Of a stretch of 43,451 bases of DNA, positions 25,079-34,781 are shown piece after piece. Positions within the stretch are counted from its first letter, which is position 1, and each line of letters starts with the position of its first letter. Location of the stretch: assembly GCA_003511885.1 (NCBI GenBank), contig DOIX01000273.1:48917-92367 (forward strand), written 5' to 3'. Below the pieces are notes generated by a model. That model was not told the origin of the DNA and made no database searches. It saw only the letters and a list, made by a program, of their open reading frames with translations. Source of the DNA: Cyanobacteria bacterium UBA11153. GTDB taxonomy: Bacteria; Cyanobacteriota; Cyanobacteriia; Cyanobacteriales; Coleofasciculaceae. The position numbers were made by a program, and so were the translations under genes.

Positions 25079-25954
25079 TTAAGTCTTTTCACTTTTGACT
25101 TTTGACTTTTGACTTTTGACTTCCCAGCTAGGGAGCTTCTTCCTGGCTGAGATTAAGTTAACGAGAAAGGATATCAAATATGATACAATGGCAGTCAAGA
25201 GTATGAGCCACATAACTGGATTTTTCAGATCTTGACCTTGGGGCAAGTTTAAGGCTGACAACCAAGATTTTTCGGGGATTTCGATCCAATCGTCTGTGTC
25301 TACAAGACTGGATAGACTCCGCCAAATTCCACGTGACTCCAATGTTTCTCTTTTCTTAATCCCGGTAACTACAACTAAAGGGGCTATTTCTCTGGGTAAG
25401 TGACAGTCTTGGAGTTCTTCAGCTAGCTGATTTTTTAGCTTGGGTAAATTTGGGCCAATTTTCTTGGTGGGGTTGGGCGGATTACTAGATGGGAAAGGTG
25501 TGGATGTAGATTGAAAAATTAATTCTTCCATTAATGAGGGTGAAACTTCAAAACCATACTCGCCTCCAAATGTTATAGCTTGGTCGATTGCGGCGGCTAA
25601 TGAGTTTTCTAAGGATAAATTACTGTTGCTCGGCTCCTGTTCATTTAAAGCACGAATTGCTAAATAACGGAGGATAGGTTCTTCGGAAATATCGCCTACC
25701 CAGGCGACAGAAATTCGGATTTGGCGATCGAGAAAATCGATACGTCCCTCTGGTTCAATTCCTGTAATTAATAATAGCAATAGCTCCTCGGATAATTGTG
25801 CTAAAACTAATGATGGGGTATCATTATCGATTAAATTACCAAGCTCAACACTAATGGGTGGTAATTCTATTTGACCAGATTCACCTCGATTAATTTTCTG
25901 CCAGCGGTAATCCTCATCCTGATCGAATCCGCGACTCTGAACATAGATATTCAT
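25079..25954 (-). CDS. Hypothetical protein with C-terminal membrane segment, in the GTPase/VWA operon
   Basis: A 291-residue protein that I do not assign to a family. The first 150 residues look like a compact alpha/beta domain (MNIYVQSRGFDQDEDYRWQK, then PPISVELGNLIDNDTPSLVL). A Pro/Ser-rich linker follows, then a second domain with REIAPLVVVTGIKKRETLESR. One strongly hydrophobic helix (VMWLILLTAIVSYLISFLVNL) sits near the C-terminus. The final residues (EVKSQKSKVKSEKT) are encoded by the GACTTTT repeat, so the natural stop may have been lost to repeat growth. It lies between a GTPase gene and the broken small gene. A GTPase partner role is a guess from context. Confidence 0.72.
   Translation of the reverse strand: MNIYVQSRGFDQDEDYRWQKINRGESGQIELPPISVELGNLIDNDTPSLVLAQLSEELLLLLITGIEPEGRIDFLDRQIRISVAWVGDISEEPILRYLAIRALNEQEPSNSNLSLENSLAAAIDQAITFGGEYGFEVSPSLMEELIFQSTSTPFPSSNPPNPTKKIGPNLPKLKNQLAEELQDCHLPREIAPLVVVTGIKKRETLESRGIWRSLSSLVDTDDWIEIPEKSWLSALNLPQGQDLKNPVMWLILLTAIVSYLISFLVNLISARKKLPSWEVKSQKSKVKSEKT
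25085..25122. repeat. STRR-type heptanucleotide repeat (GACTTTT) inside a gene end
   Basis: Five copies of GACTTTT in a row cover the last dozen codons of the membrane-protein gene and encode its Lys/Ser tail. This is usual intergenic repeat DNA that has become coding. Confidence 0.85.
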
Positions 25955-26068
25955 GGGCTAATTATTATGCTATTGCAAACTTAAAAAGTCAAAAATTGAA
26001 AATCAAAACAGAAATACTGGGTGTGAATTAGTTCTGACTTTTCTAGGAATCCTCACACTGGCGACTGG

Positions 26069-27058
26069 TTAAAGATTGAGTAACGATTGACCTTGTAATA
26101 CGGCAAATCCACCTCCGTGTTTGCATCCTTTAGCAAAGCGATCTACTGCTTGTTTTAGTTCCGCGTCAGGATTGAAAATTTCCCGCAGACTATTGAACAT
26201 AGACCAATTTCGATCTTGAATATAGAGTCTTAACATAAACCGCAACATATATCTCAGTAGTTGTTCGCTATCCTGGGGACTATATTGAGCATCAAAACTG
26301 GTTTTTCTAAAGTAAAATCTTGGTTGATTCATATTTTCTACCTCAATTTTCAAGAAAACTACGCATCCTACTGTTTGGACAGGTGTAGTAATAACAGCCA
26401 GTTTATCTGAACGAATTGGATCTTGAAAAAACTCTAACAAAGGTGCATATTTATCTTGAATTCGCCGTAACATTTTTTGACCAGATTCAGGATTTTGCAT
26501 GTAGGTTTCGCACTTAACGGGTGCCAAGATAATAAGTTTGGGATCTGCCAATTTTTGATAAGCTGTCTTGAATAAGGTGAGAATTTCATCTGGCTTATTT
26601 CTGGCCTCATGCCATCTGCCATTTAATTCCATCAGTGCCGGAGTGTCAATGGCAACGATTGCAACAGCAGATTCCTTGAGTAACTTTTGCACAAATTTTC
26701 TTCCCGGAACATCTGTGGGCGAAATATAACCACCTGGATAGTCACGAAAGAGAAGTTGTAGGGATGGTTTTTGTTGAAATCTACCTAAATTAAAAATATA
26801 AGAAGGAAGGGATTCTGGCCCAGCAATTGCCAAAGTGCCCTTGATGCCTTTTTTCTTTTCTTCTGCTTTAAATTCGTAGGTCAAACTTTTAAGTTGTTCC
26901 AGATATTTGTCTAGCATTGCTGCTGTTTCGATATCGGGTATCAGTTGGAGATTGGCTTGACGGCTTGTGACATCAAATTGCTCATACATTGAGGTTAAAA
27001 GTGTGGTTTTGCCAACACCACTAGCTCCGAGCATGGTAATTTTAATTTCTTGAGTCAT
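26069..27058 (-). CDS. TRAFAC-type GTPase of the double-GTPase (DO-GTPase2-like) kind
   Basis: A 329-residue P-loop protein. G1 is LGASGVGKTTLL near residue 11; a G3-like aspartate lies in LLFRDYPGGYI at about residue 105; and the strand VAIVAIDTPALME is next. LIILAPVKCETY takes the place of the usual NKxD base-recognition motif. This divergent pattern is seen in GTPases of bacterial conflict systems that travel in pairs and with VWA proteins. It starts about 200 bases after the larger GTPase of the same strand. Biochemical function is unknown; it may act as a switch for the operon. The assignment to DO-GTPase2 is from memory of the family and not from a search. Confidence 0.72.
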   Translation of the reverse strand: MTQEIKITMLGASGVGKTTLLTSMYEQFDVTSRQANLQLIPDIETAAMLDKYLEQLKSLTYEFKAEEKKKGIKGTLAIAGPESLPSYIFNLGRFQQKPSLQLLFRDYPGGYISPTDVPGRKFVQKLLKESAVAIVAIDTPALMELNGRWHEARNKPDEILTLFKTAYQKLADPKLIILAPVKCETYMQNPESGQKMLRRIQDKYAPLLEFFQDPIRSDKLAVITTPVQTVGCVVFLKIEVENMNQPRFYFRKTSFDAQYSPQDSEQLLRYMLRFMLRLYIQDRNWSMFNSLREIFNPDAELKQAVDRFAKGCKHGGGFAVLQGQSLLNL

Positions 27059-27067
27059 TACAGGATC

Positions 27068-27118
27068 CTATATGGGGAATGGGGAGTGGGAAATGGGGAG
27101 TGGGGAAGAGTGGGAAGA
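27068..27118. repeat. STRR-type repeat (GGGGAATGGGGAGTGG)
   Basis: Irregular seven-base units between the two GTPase genes. Nothing else is visible in the 200-base gap besides a short T/C-rich stretch. Confidence 0.6.
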
Positions 27119-27262
27119 GAGGAGAGAAAAAAATTTCTTCCTTGTCGCCCTTATCTCCTCTATCCCAACATGCAGAGGAAAGAAAATACGCCCTAGCCCC
27201 TGCCTCACCTCTAGGTAAAATTTTATACTTTGAAGACACGTTATAGCCTCTAGAATGGTTAA

Positions 27263-29467
27263 TCAATTTAAAAACTGCATATCTTTAAGTTGGTTGGCAG
27301 CGACAGCTTTATCAATTAATTGTAACCATTGTTGTCGATCTTTTCCCTCTTGATTGACTCCAAACTCAAAAGGCCAAATTTTAGATCTTTCCTGAAAGAG
27401 AAAAGCCTGCCACTCATCTTTCACGTCTTTAGTACGCAAAACGCGATCGACAAATTCTTCTACTTCAGCAAAGACTGCGTGAGTTGGTTCCCTGGAAAAT
27501 TGTTCTAAAACTTCTTGACATTTAAACACGGCTTCATCTTGGAGTACTTCGAGATAGCTGAGTATTTCCTTGGCTTTAATTTCTCTAGATTCAGTTGGGA
27601 TTGACGGGGAAAGTTGGAGATTGGTTTTAATTGGGTTCAGGTTGTCCAAGTAAGGTCGAATTCGGTAGTGGAAGTGAACTCTATAGGATAAATCAAAATT
27701 TGATAGGTTTTTGAAGGCTTTTTTTAGTCTTTTGAGATGATCTGGCAAGAGAGGGACGATGAATTTAATAAATTCAGATCCTCTCAAATCTGTCAATCCT
27801 GCTAAATTTCCTTCTTTAATCAGGACATCAGTAACTTGGCTTTTGGCTCTTTCCACATAATGATTTAGGGCTTTATCGATTCCCCGCAAATTGCGCCGAA
27901 TTCGCTGGCGAATTTCATATAGGTATTTGGCATAAGCTCCTTGCCAGTCTCCTTCTTCAAACCGTCTATTTATAATCTGATTGATTGGCGCATTTTTAGG
28001 GATTATCGTATCATTTTTACAGTTTTGAATAATAATTTCAACCTGTTTTTTGAAAAGATCTTCTTCGCGACTATCTGTCTTGGCTTTATCCAGATTAGTG
28101 AGGAGTTCATCAAGTCGCCATGTCAAGTTTGACCAGAGTTTATTAAAAAGGGGCAAAAACTTTTTCATGTCATTACGATCGTTGAGGATTGTGCCACTTG
28201 ACCAAGCTTTCCGAGCGTTTTCTAATTCGGTGTTAATGGCGATCTGAAGTTGGTTGATTTGTCTCTGATAAGAGCGGGCATCTTGTTTGTCTAGATAAGT
28301 AATGTTATTACCTAGATAACTGAGAACTAAATTGATAAATGCGTTAGCTTGTTTGGGATTAGCACAGTTGACTATTTCGCAGCGGACGACGTTAATTTGG
28401 TTGTCGCGAATGGTAGTTTGATGTTTTTGACAGGCTTCGGAGTTATCCTCGGAAGCTACGGGGCGATTGAGAATCATAAAAGAACGATTTTCAATATTAT
28501 GTAATACTTTTGCAGCGGTTTGATATAAGTCTGTATCGCGTTTTTCCCAGCCAATATTCAGGGGATTTGGTTTGCGGATGAAAATAATGATATCCGCCTC
28601 TTCTCTTAGTTTGGTTAGTTGGGCTTCGGCGAGTTGGCTTGAATGAAATCCGGGAGTATCGATGAGCATAATTTTCCCCAAGTCTGGATTTTGAAAGGGA
28701 CAAAATATTTTGATATCTCGGACAACTAGATGCTCGAAGGAAATTAAATCGCCTTTGGGAAAGCGTCGCTGACAAACATATTGATAAATCCGCTCTTGAG
28801 GAATTCGCGGTAACTGTCTGGGTTCTCCTGGTTTTAATAGATGTCTGTATTCTGATAAATTTTGGTGATAATCTTTTTGGAGATATTGATATATAGATAT
28901 TTGGCTAGGCTCTGTTCCAGAAAATTCAGGTAGTGGCTGGGAAAACTCATCAATAGTTTGAGGGATATTTCCCAAGTCTAATTCTTGATAGTATGGTTTG
29001 ATTACTTCTTCGATAAATGTTTGATCTGAATGGATTATTACTTCAGCATATATCTCATTGGGGTGATGATAAATATAAGGAGAAACTGCGGTACAATCTC
29101 CGGATTTAAAGATGGGGATTACGGCATTTGTAGCGCCTGTAATACTTTGAAGAAATGTACTTTTTCCTTGTCCTGTTAATCCGACAATACCAATTGTCAG
29201 GCAATTGCGAGATAAACGCTGTCTGACTTGGCATAGTTCATCGATTTGAAGGGTAATTTTGAGTTGTAGGGAATTGAAGTCGAGATTAGCAAGACGGGAG
29301 TTAATATCTGCTTCTTTAATTTGTTGTTGTAACTCTTGCCGAAGTTGATTAATGATTTGCAGCATATCTGCCAGCAGCTTGAGTTTTACCTCGACACTGG
29401 CAATTTTTTTGACTAGGGGTTGGCGTTGCCCGATAATGTTATCAATGGCTTGAGATCGAGTTAACAT
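27263..29467 (-). CDS. Dynamin-like large GTPase
   Basis: A 734-residue GTPase with helical regions on both sides. The first 95 residues are coiled-coil-like. The G domain has G1 GLTGQGKST, a switch with GDCTAVSPY (T of G2), G3 MLIDTPGFHS and SFMILNRPVAS in the G4 position, where NKxD would be usual. The C-terminal half is helical with no clear membrane anchor. It begins the minus-strand operon followed by the second GTPase, the membrane protein and the VWA protein. The frame is open from a TTG at 29518; the ATG at 29467 gives the better start. By family it may remodel membranes or act in defence, but nothing in the sequence proves this. Confidence 0.78.
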   Translation of the reverse strand: MLTRSQAIDNIIGQRQPLVKKIASVEVKLKLLADMLQIINQLRQELQQQIKEADINSRLANLDFNSLQLKITLQIDELCQVRQRLSRNCLTIGIVGLTGQGKSTFLQSITGATNAVIPIFKSGDCTAVSPYIYHHPNEIYAEVIIHSDQTFIEEVIKPYYQELDLGNIPQTIDEFSQPLPEFSGTEPSQISIYQYLQKDYHQNLSEYRHLLKPGEPRQLPRIPQERIYQYVCQRRFPKGDLISFEHLVVRDIKIFCPFQNPDLGKIMLIDTPGFHSSQLAEAQLTKLREEADIIIFIRKPNPLNIGWEKRDTDLYQTAAKVLHNIENRSFMILNRPVASEDNSEACQKHQTTIRDNQINVVRCEIVNCANPKQANAFINLVLSYLGNNITYLDKQDARSYQRQINQLQIAINTELENARKAWSSGTILNDRNDMKKFLPLFNKLWSNLTWRLDELLTNLDKAKTDSREEDLFKKQVEIIIQNCKNDTIIPKNAPINQIINRRFEEGDWQGAYAKYLYEIRQRIRRNLRGIDKALNHYVERAKSQVTDVLIKEGNLAGLTDLRGSEFIKFIVPLLPDHLKRLKKAFKNLSNFDLSYRVHFHYRIRPYLDNLNPIKTNLQLSPSIPTESREIKAKEILSYLEVLQDEAVFKCQEVLEQFSREPTHAVFAEVEEFVDRVLRTKDVKDEWQAFLFQERSKIWPFEFGVNQEGKDRQQWLQLIDKAVAANQLKDMQFLN

Positions 29468-29907
29468 CCATTTGACTCTGAAAAATGCTAGATGAAATGT
29501 CCGTAATAATGGGGACAATTTTCAGGTTTTGAGAAAAAGTAGGAAATTTTTTAGGTTTTATTTCCGGTAGGATCGTACTTTGATAAACAGGTTATTATTC
29601 AGGACTTTCGTGTTTGAAAGTAGAGGCTTTTGAGGCACTAAAGTGCCTACTACAAACAATATGCTCATTTTTCATCAAATCAAATGGGTTTTAACCCACG
29701 TATATCAATTTAGCTGGATAACTGGGTTGATAGTTTATTTGACTATAACGGTTTTTGACTCTGTTTTTACTACCAACTTGGGTTAGTACCGAGTCTAATA
29801 TTTAGGCAGGGTAGCACTTCCCGCCTGAATTTTTGATCTCCTCCGCCAAGGTAATTAAAATGAGCAGCACCGAAAGGGGTAGTTGAGTTGGAAATTTCAG
29901 GATTAGT
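29468..29907. other. Gene-free stretch before the GTPase operon, with palindromic repeat
   Basis: About 440 bases between the mutS stop and the first GTPase gene. It holds AGGCACTAAAGTGCCT (29633-29648), a perfect palindrome flanked by CTACTACAAAC. The bases 29642-29657 are an exact reverse-complement copy of 3388-3403. AT-rich sequence around 29720-29770 could hold the promoter of the GTPase operon. No gene is visible. Confidence 0.65.
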
Positions 29908-32691
29908 CTAGGAATCGCTAAAAATATCTAACTGTTCCACCGATATATTTGAAGAGGCATTATTTGTCAACTGTTGTTGGTCTTGAATGCCTGTACGAAG
30001 CCCTACTGCAATTTTACTATGTTTTTCGATTTGTCCCATCACTTGTTTGGCTCGTTGAATGACTGGGGCTGGTAAACCTGCCAAACGCCCAGCCTCAATG
30101 CCATAGGAGCGATCCGCGCCTCCGGGTTGGACTTGGTGTAAAAATATAATTTGGTCTGAAAGCTCTTTGACTGTTACTTGATAATTGGCCACATTGGACA
30201 AGATGGATGCAAGTTCGTTGAGTTCGTGGTAATGTGTGGCAAAAATAGTCCGCGCTTGAATTTCTGTGGCTAGATATTCTGCGACTGCCCAAGCGATGGA
30301 TAAGCCATCGAAGGTGGCTGTGCCTCTGCCAATTTCATCTAATAAGATTAGGGATTTATTGGTGGCGTGGTTGAGGATGTTGGCGGTTTCGTTCATTTCT
30401 ACCATAAAGGTAGATTGTCCGGTGGCTAAGTCGTCTACTGCGCCAACTCGTGTGAAAATGCGATCGCAGATTCCTAGTCTTGCTGAAGAAGCTGGTACAA
30501 AACTTCCTGTCTGCGCCATCAGTTGAATTAATCCTACTTGCCGTAGATAGCAACTTTTGCCACTAGCGTTTGGGCCGGTGAGGATGATTAAATCGGGAGG
30601 GGTGGTTGGTTGTGGGTTGTTGGTTGTTTGTTTTTTGTTTTTTGTGGTTGGTTTTTTGGGGTTTGACGAAATTGCTTCTGCCCCATTCCCCATTCCCCAT
30701 TCCCCACTCCCCAAATAAGCGGAATTGGGGACAAAGAATCCTGCGGGTAATGATTTTTCGACTACGGGATGGCGACCTTCTATAATTGTAATTTCTCTGG
30801 TATCTACTAGATCGGGACGAGAGTATCCTTGATGGACTGCTACTTCGGCTAAACCGCATAATACATCAATTGCGGCGATGGCGCGAGATACGTTGCGAAT
30901 TTGTTCGGCATGTTCCCCTACTTCGGCACGTAAAGTGCTAAAAATTTCGTATTCTAAGCGGTTTAAATCGTCTCTAGCGGTGAGAATTCTGGTCTCTCTT
31001 TCTTTTAATTCTGGGGTAATGTAGCGTTCTTCGTTAGTGAGAGTTTGTTTGCGGATGTAGTTGGGGGGTACTTGGTCGGCTTTTGTCCGGGAAATACTAA
31101 TATAGTAGCCGAAGGTTTTGTTATATCCTACTTTGAGGTTGGGAATTTGCGATCGCTCTCTTTCTGTTACTTCTAAGTTAGCAATCCATTGACGATCCTC
31201 TTCTGCCATCAAACGCATTTCGTCTAATTGGGCATTAACTCCTGGTTTGATGAGGTTTCCTTCTTTTAAGTGGAGTGGGGGTGAATCAACAATATGTTCG
31301 ATAATTTTTTTGCCTATTTTTTCCAGATTGGGCGGTACTTTTTGCAAGGCTTTGAGATAGGGAGAGGAACCATAAGTGGCAAGTTCTGCTAAATCTGCTA
31401 ATTTGACTAAAGAATCTGCTAAGGATCCTAAATCTCTGGCGTTTGCTTGTCCGGAACTTGCTCTTCCTGAGAGTCGTTCGATATCGTAAATACCGCGCAA
31501 TAAATGGCGTAAATCTTCTCGGATTGAGGTATTTTCGACTAATTCTTGAATTGTATCTTGTCTAGCTTTAATTCCTTTAATATCTAAAAGTGGTTGTAAT
31601 AACCAGCGGCGTAAAGCTCTACCACCCATAGCTGTAGCAGTGCGATCTAATGCCCAGAGAAGGGAACCATGAAAGGTATTATCGCGGACAGTAGCCGTAA
31701 TTTCTAAATTGCGGCGAGTTTGGTGGTCAATAATTAAATAATCGGCAATAGTATAAGTTCGTAAAGGTTGGAGCGCGACATAATTTTCCTTTTGAGTATC
31801 TGCCAAATATTCCAACAAACCACCAGCAGCACGGATGGAGAGAGAGAGATGTTCGCAACCCATACCTTCTAGGGATCGCACTTTGAATCTTTCAATTATC
31901 CTCTGTCTCGCTTCTCCTAGGGTGAAGGGAGTTTGGGAACGAAAAGCATAGCAGAATGAATTAGGTAAACAATCTGGTAAGCGATCGGATTTTTCACCTG
32001 GGCGCAATATATTACCCACATCTAGGGCATTAGCAGGAATTAAGATTTCGGCAGGTTGCAAGCGGAGGATTTCTTGGGTTAAAAGTTCTAATTCTGTAGT
32101 TTGAGTTGTGAAAAATTCCCCTGTGGAAATATCAGCATAAGCTAAACCCCAAGTATTCCCCACAATCACGACAGCCGCTAAAAAATTATTCCGTCGCGCC
32201 TTGAGCATTCCATCTTCTAACAAAGTCCCTGGAGTGACAACTCGCGTCACTTCCCGACGCACTTGACGGCCTTCTTTTTGGGCGATTGCCGCATCTTCAA
32301 CTTGATCGCAAATTACGACAGCAAATCCTTTTTCTACTAACATCGTGGCATAACGATCCAAAGCATGGTGGGGTACTCCTGTCATAAATACCCGTCCAAT
32401 TCCTTTCCCCGCATCTTTGCTCGTTAAAACTAACTCTAATTCTTGGGCTAACCGATGAGCATCTTGAAAAAAAGTTTCATAAAAATCCCCCACTCTATAG
32501 AGTAAAATCGCTTGAGGATATTGGTCTTTTAGTTCAGCAAAATGCTGCATCATCGGAGTCAATTTACTGCGATCCACCGTGCGATGATCCAGATTTTCCG
32601 CCGCCACCCGCAGCGCCTTATCTGTAGCGCGAATGGAATTAGCGCTATTGGCTTCGTCAGGAGATGCAGATGCGTGAGGATATCCACTCAT
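29908..32691 (-). CDS. mutS: DNA mismatch repair protein MutS with a low-complexity insertion
   Basis: MutS recognises mispaired bases and starts mismatch repair. Present in order are the mismatch-binding domain with [11 protein letters not shown] (the Phe-X-Glu wedge), the connector and lever domains, the clamp, and the ATPase with Walker [15 protein letters not shown], the block [12 protein letters not shown] and Walker [17 protein letters not shown]. The conserved ATHYHEL block follows. Just before Walker A there is an extra segment of about 36 residues (GEWGMGNG to TTNNPQPTT), which is translated simple repeat DNA; most MutS proteins go straight from the preceding strand to the P-loop. 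The ATG at 32691 leaves an N-terminal extension of about 45 residues before the first domain. The frame is intact, so the protein may still work. Confidence 0.95.
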   Translation of the reverse strand: MSGYPHASASPDEANSANSIRATDKALRVAAENLDHRTVDRSKLTPMMQHFAELKDQYPQAILLYRVGDFYETFFQDAHRLAQELELVLTSKDAGKGIGRVFMTGVPHHALDRYATMLVEKGFAVVICDQVEDAAIAQKEGRQVRREVTRVVTPGTLLEDGMLKARRNNFLAAVVIVGNTWGLAYADISTGEFFTTQTTELELLTQEILRLQPAEILIPANALDVGNILRPGEKSDRLPDCLPNSFCYAFRSQTPFTLGEARQRIIERFKVRSLEGMGCEHLSLSIRAAGGLLEYLADTQKENYVALQPLRTYTIADYLIIDHQTRRNLEITATVRDNTFHGSLLWALDRTATAMGGRALRRWLLQPLLDIKGIKARQDTIQELVENTSIREDLRHLLRGIYDIERLSGRASSGQANARDLGSLADSLVKLADLAELATYGSSPYLKALQKVPPNLEKIGKKIIEHIVDSPPLHLKEGNLIKPGVNAQLDEMRLMAEEDRQWIANLEVTERERSQIPNLKVGYNKTFGYYISISRTKADQVPPNYIRKQTLTNEERYITPELKERETRILTARDDLNRLEYEIFSTLRAEVGEHAEQIRNVSRAIAAIDVLCGLAEVAVHQGYSRPDLVDTREITIIEGRHPVVEKSLPAGFFVPNSAYLGSGEWGMGNGAEAISSNPKKPTTKNKKQTTNNPQPTTPPDLIILTGPNASGKSCYLRQVGLIQLMAQTGSFVPASSARLGICDRIFTRVGAVDDLATGQSTFMVEMNETANILNHATNKSLILLDEIGRGTATFDGLSIAWAVAEYLATEIQARTIFATHYHELNELASILSNVANYQVTVKELSDQIIFLHQVQPGGADRSYGIEAGRLAGLPAPVIQRAKQVMGQIEKHSKIAVGLRTGIQDQQQLTNNASSNISVEQLDIFSDS
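30601..30715. repeat. Simple repeats inside mutS (GTTGGTT and CCCCATT units)
   Basis: Two kinds of STRR-like repeat, first T/G-rich (GGTTGTTTG units) and then CCCCATT units in three to four copies, lie in frame inside mutS between the core-domain strand and the P-loop. Elsewhere in the window the same units are intergenic. Confidence 0.85.
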
Positions 32692-32883
32692 GGGCGGCAG
32701 AATGCTGTAGTTCTCATTAACTTTATCGCAAGGGAGGCGCGATCGTCAAAGCCATAAGCTGATGTGAATCTAAAATCGCTCCTGGAGATGGGGAAAAGGG
32801 CACGGGTGTCACCCTTTTAATTTGTCTGTGCCAATGGAGTAAAATAGTTTAATCCTTTATTTTGGATAGATTATCCTTGAGTG

Positions 32884-33387
32884 ATGAGCGATTATGGCGA
32901 TTCTAGGTTGCAGGAATTATTGGGCCGCCTCGCTAAAAATCTCGAGCGGGATGAGTTAGTTCAGGCAACTACAGATTATTTGAAAGATTTCCTTAATGTC
33001 GATCGGATTGTTCTCTATTATTTCTATTATGAATGGAAAGGTAGGGTAACTTTTGAATCTTTAAGCTCTCTCCAATTTTCGATCTTTGGCTCGACAGGTG
33101 CTGATGATTGTTTTAATGATGAATATGCTAAACTTTATCAAGCCGGACGAGTAAAGGCGATCCCAGATATTAAATTAGAGCCTCTCCACCCTTGCCACCG
33201 CGAGTTTCTCGAAAGTATTGGAGTTCGTGCTAATTTAGTTGTGCCCATTCTCAATTCTAAACGTTTATGGGGTTTATTGATTGCCCATCACTGTGGAGAT
33301 GCTCATTTCTGGTTACCTTCGGAAATTAAGGCGATGAAACAAGCGGCTGTTAAATTGGCAAAGGCGGCTTCAATTCATGATAGTTGA
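32884..33387 (+). CDS. Stand-alone GAF protein with DXCF-cyanobacteriochrome signature
   Basis: A 167-residue protein made of a single GAF domain. It has the chromophore-site pair of cyanobacteriochromes: Cys104 followed by His (HPCHREFLESIGVRANLVVP) and Cys76 in a DDCF motif (GADDCFNDEY). The spacing of 28 residues is the same as in the DXCF photoreceptor TePixJ. The blocks YQAGRVKAIPDI and LWGLLIAHHC are those of bilin-binding GAF domains. If correct, it binds phycocyanobilin or phycoviolobilin and senses blue/green light. There is no kinase, GGDEF or other output domain. I use the ATG at 32884; a GTG lies one codon before. Many cyanobacterial GAF proteins lack a bilin, so the match needs a test. 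Confidence 0.78.
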   Translation: MSDYGDSRLQELLGRLAKNLERDELVQATTDYLKDFLNVDRIVLYYFYYEWKGRVTFESLSSLQFSIFGSTGADDCFNDEYAKLYQAGRVKAIPDIKLEPLHPCHREFLESIGVRANLVVPILNSKRLWGLLIAHHCGDAHFWLPSEIKAMKQAAVKLAKAASIHDS

Positions 33388-33434
33388 TATTATGATCGGG
33401 CAAGGGGATCTCAGCCCCTTGTTAGTTATGATGC

Positions 33435-34730
33435 CTATTGTTCGATTTTTGCGATCGCATCTTCTGGGGACATATCACCCTCAATTACTGCCCTAATCCC
33501 AGGCAAGTATCGATCCATCATCGTTACATTAACATAAACCAACTGCTTAATTAATGCTGAGGTAAGTCTATCTCCCTCTACATCAATCGCAGTTTTGTAG
33601 CGAATTTCTCCATCACTAAAGTCCAGCTCAAAGTTACCAACAATTGTCCCATAATTTGCTCTAGTAATAAACTCTGCTATCGCCAGTCGCTTGGATTCTG
33701 GGGCGTTGATAGGGCAAATCGAATAAAAGACAAATTGTTCTTGTTTTTCTCTAGCTTTAGCATAACAATTCCATCTGCCATTCTCTCCCTCAAATGCGAG
33801 GTTTAAGGCTAATTCTCCTTTAATTTTAGTAAACGCCCAATCATCTTCGATAAAAAAGTCGATCGTTGCCTGAAAAATTGGTGAATTTGAATTATTATCT
33901 TCAGGTATGATTTCTCTGGCCAAAGTAGGTATGTTGCTGTAATTTTGAGGTATTGGTGTGACTAAACGACTGGGAAATTTACTATTATTATTGATCGAAA
34001 ATTCACCCTGTTGTGATTTAGGCGATAGGCTTATTGATTCTGAGGTATCTTGGGCTATTTCTTTAAATAAGTTGGATATGGCATCAAGAGTTTCATTGGC
34101 TAATTCTTTTGTCGTAGCATTGAGGCTACCACTGACTAAATCCTTGAAAAAAGTGGTAAGGCTTTCCGATAGTGATTCACTAGATAGTTTTTCTCCTGAA
34201 AGGGTTTGGGGATTAAGATATGACCAAAATGTCCGGTAACCTATTTCACCTGATTCTTGTTGCTGTTTGACGGATAAAGCTAACCAACTTTCTGTAGATA
34301 GTAGGGAATATGGGGATTGAGAATTTTCTTGTACTTCGTTATGAGATTCAGATATTAATTCAGATTGCTCTTGGCTGAGGTTTAAAAGATAGGTGGCTGC
34401 TTCGGAAGCGTTAGTAGCATTTTCTAATAGGAGAGGAAGTAAATCGGGTTTAAGAATAGCTTCTATTTGGATGTCGGGGGAGGGTTTGAATTTGCCAGCA
34501 GAGAGTAAACCACGTATTTCGCGCTTAAGATTGAATAAGGCGTTAGTGTCGATGCGTTGGTAAACTTCTAGATTAACGTGAAAGGTGAGACGACAGTCAA
34601 TAATTTGGTCGTTTTCTTGGGTTAGGGATAGGGTGCTGGTTGGGAGAGTTAGGGGAGTTTGGCTGGAGTCGTGTAGGATTAACTCGCTGTTTAGTTGATA
34701 ATTATCGGTTTTTGTAGTCATATATCTCAT
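33435..34730 (-). CDS. YbjN domain protein
   Basis: A 431-residue soluble protein. Residues from about 285 to the end form a YbjN-type domain (type III chaperone-like fold), with the strand pattern IDFFIEDDWAFTKIKGE, then WNCYAKAREKQEQFVFYS, then FITRANYGTIVGNFELDF and a final helix with MMDRYLPGIRAVIEGD. The first 280 residues are poorly conserved, Ser/Gln/Asn-rich and partly disordered, and I do not recognise them. The domain is widespread in cyanobacteria but its function is not established. The gene stands opposite to the antitoxin gene with 51 bases between their starts, so their promoters must overlap. An ATG three codons on (34721) is also possible. Confidence 0.78.
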   Translation of the reverse strand: MRYMTTKTDNYQLNSELILHDSSQTPLTLPTSTLSLTQENDQIIDCRLTFHVNLEVYQRIDTNALFNLKREIRGLLSAGKFKPSPDIQIEAILKPDLLPLLLENATNASEAATYLLNLSQEQSELISESHNEVQENSQSPYSLLSTESWLALSVKQQQESGEIGYRTFWSYLNPQTLSGEKLSSESLSESLTTFFKDLVSGSLNATTKELANETLDAISNLFKEIAQDTSESISLSPKSQQGEFSINNNSKFPSRLVTPIPQNYSNIPTLAREIIPEDNNSNSPIFQATIDFFIEDDWAFTKIKGELALNLAFEGENGRWNCYAKAREKQEQFVFYSICPINAPESKRLAIAEFITRANYGTIVGNFELDFSDGEIRYKTAIDVEGDRLTSALIKQLVYVNVTMMDRYLPGIRAVIEGDMSPEDAIAKIEQ

Positions 34731-34781
34731 TCTCTATATTTTTCATCTATAATAAATATACATCAATATGTCCGCACACCA

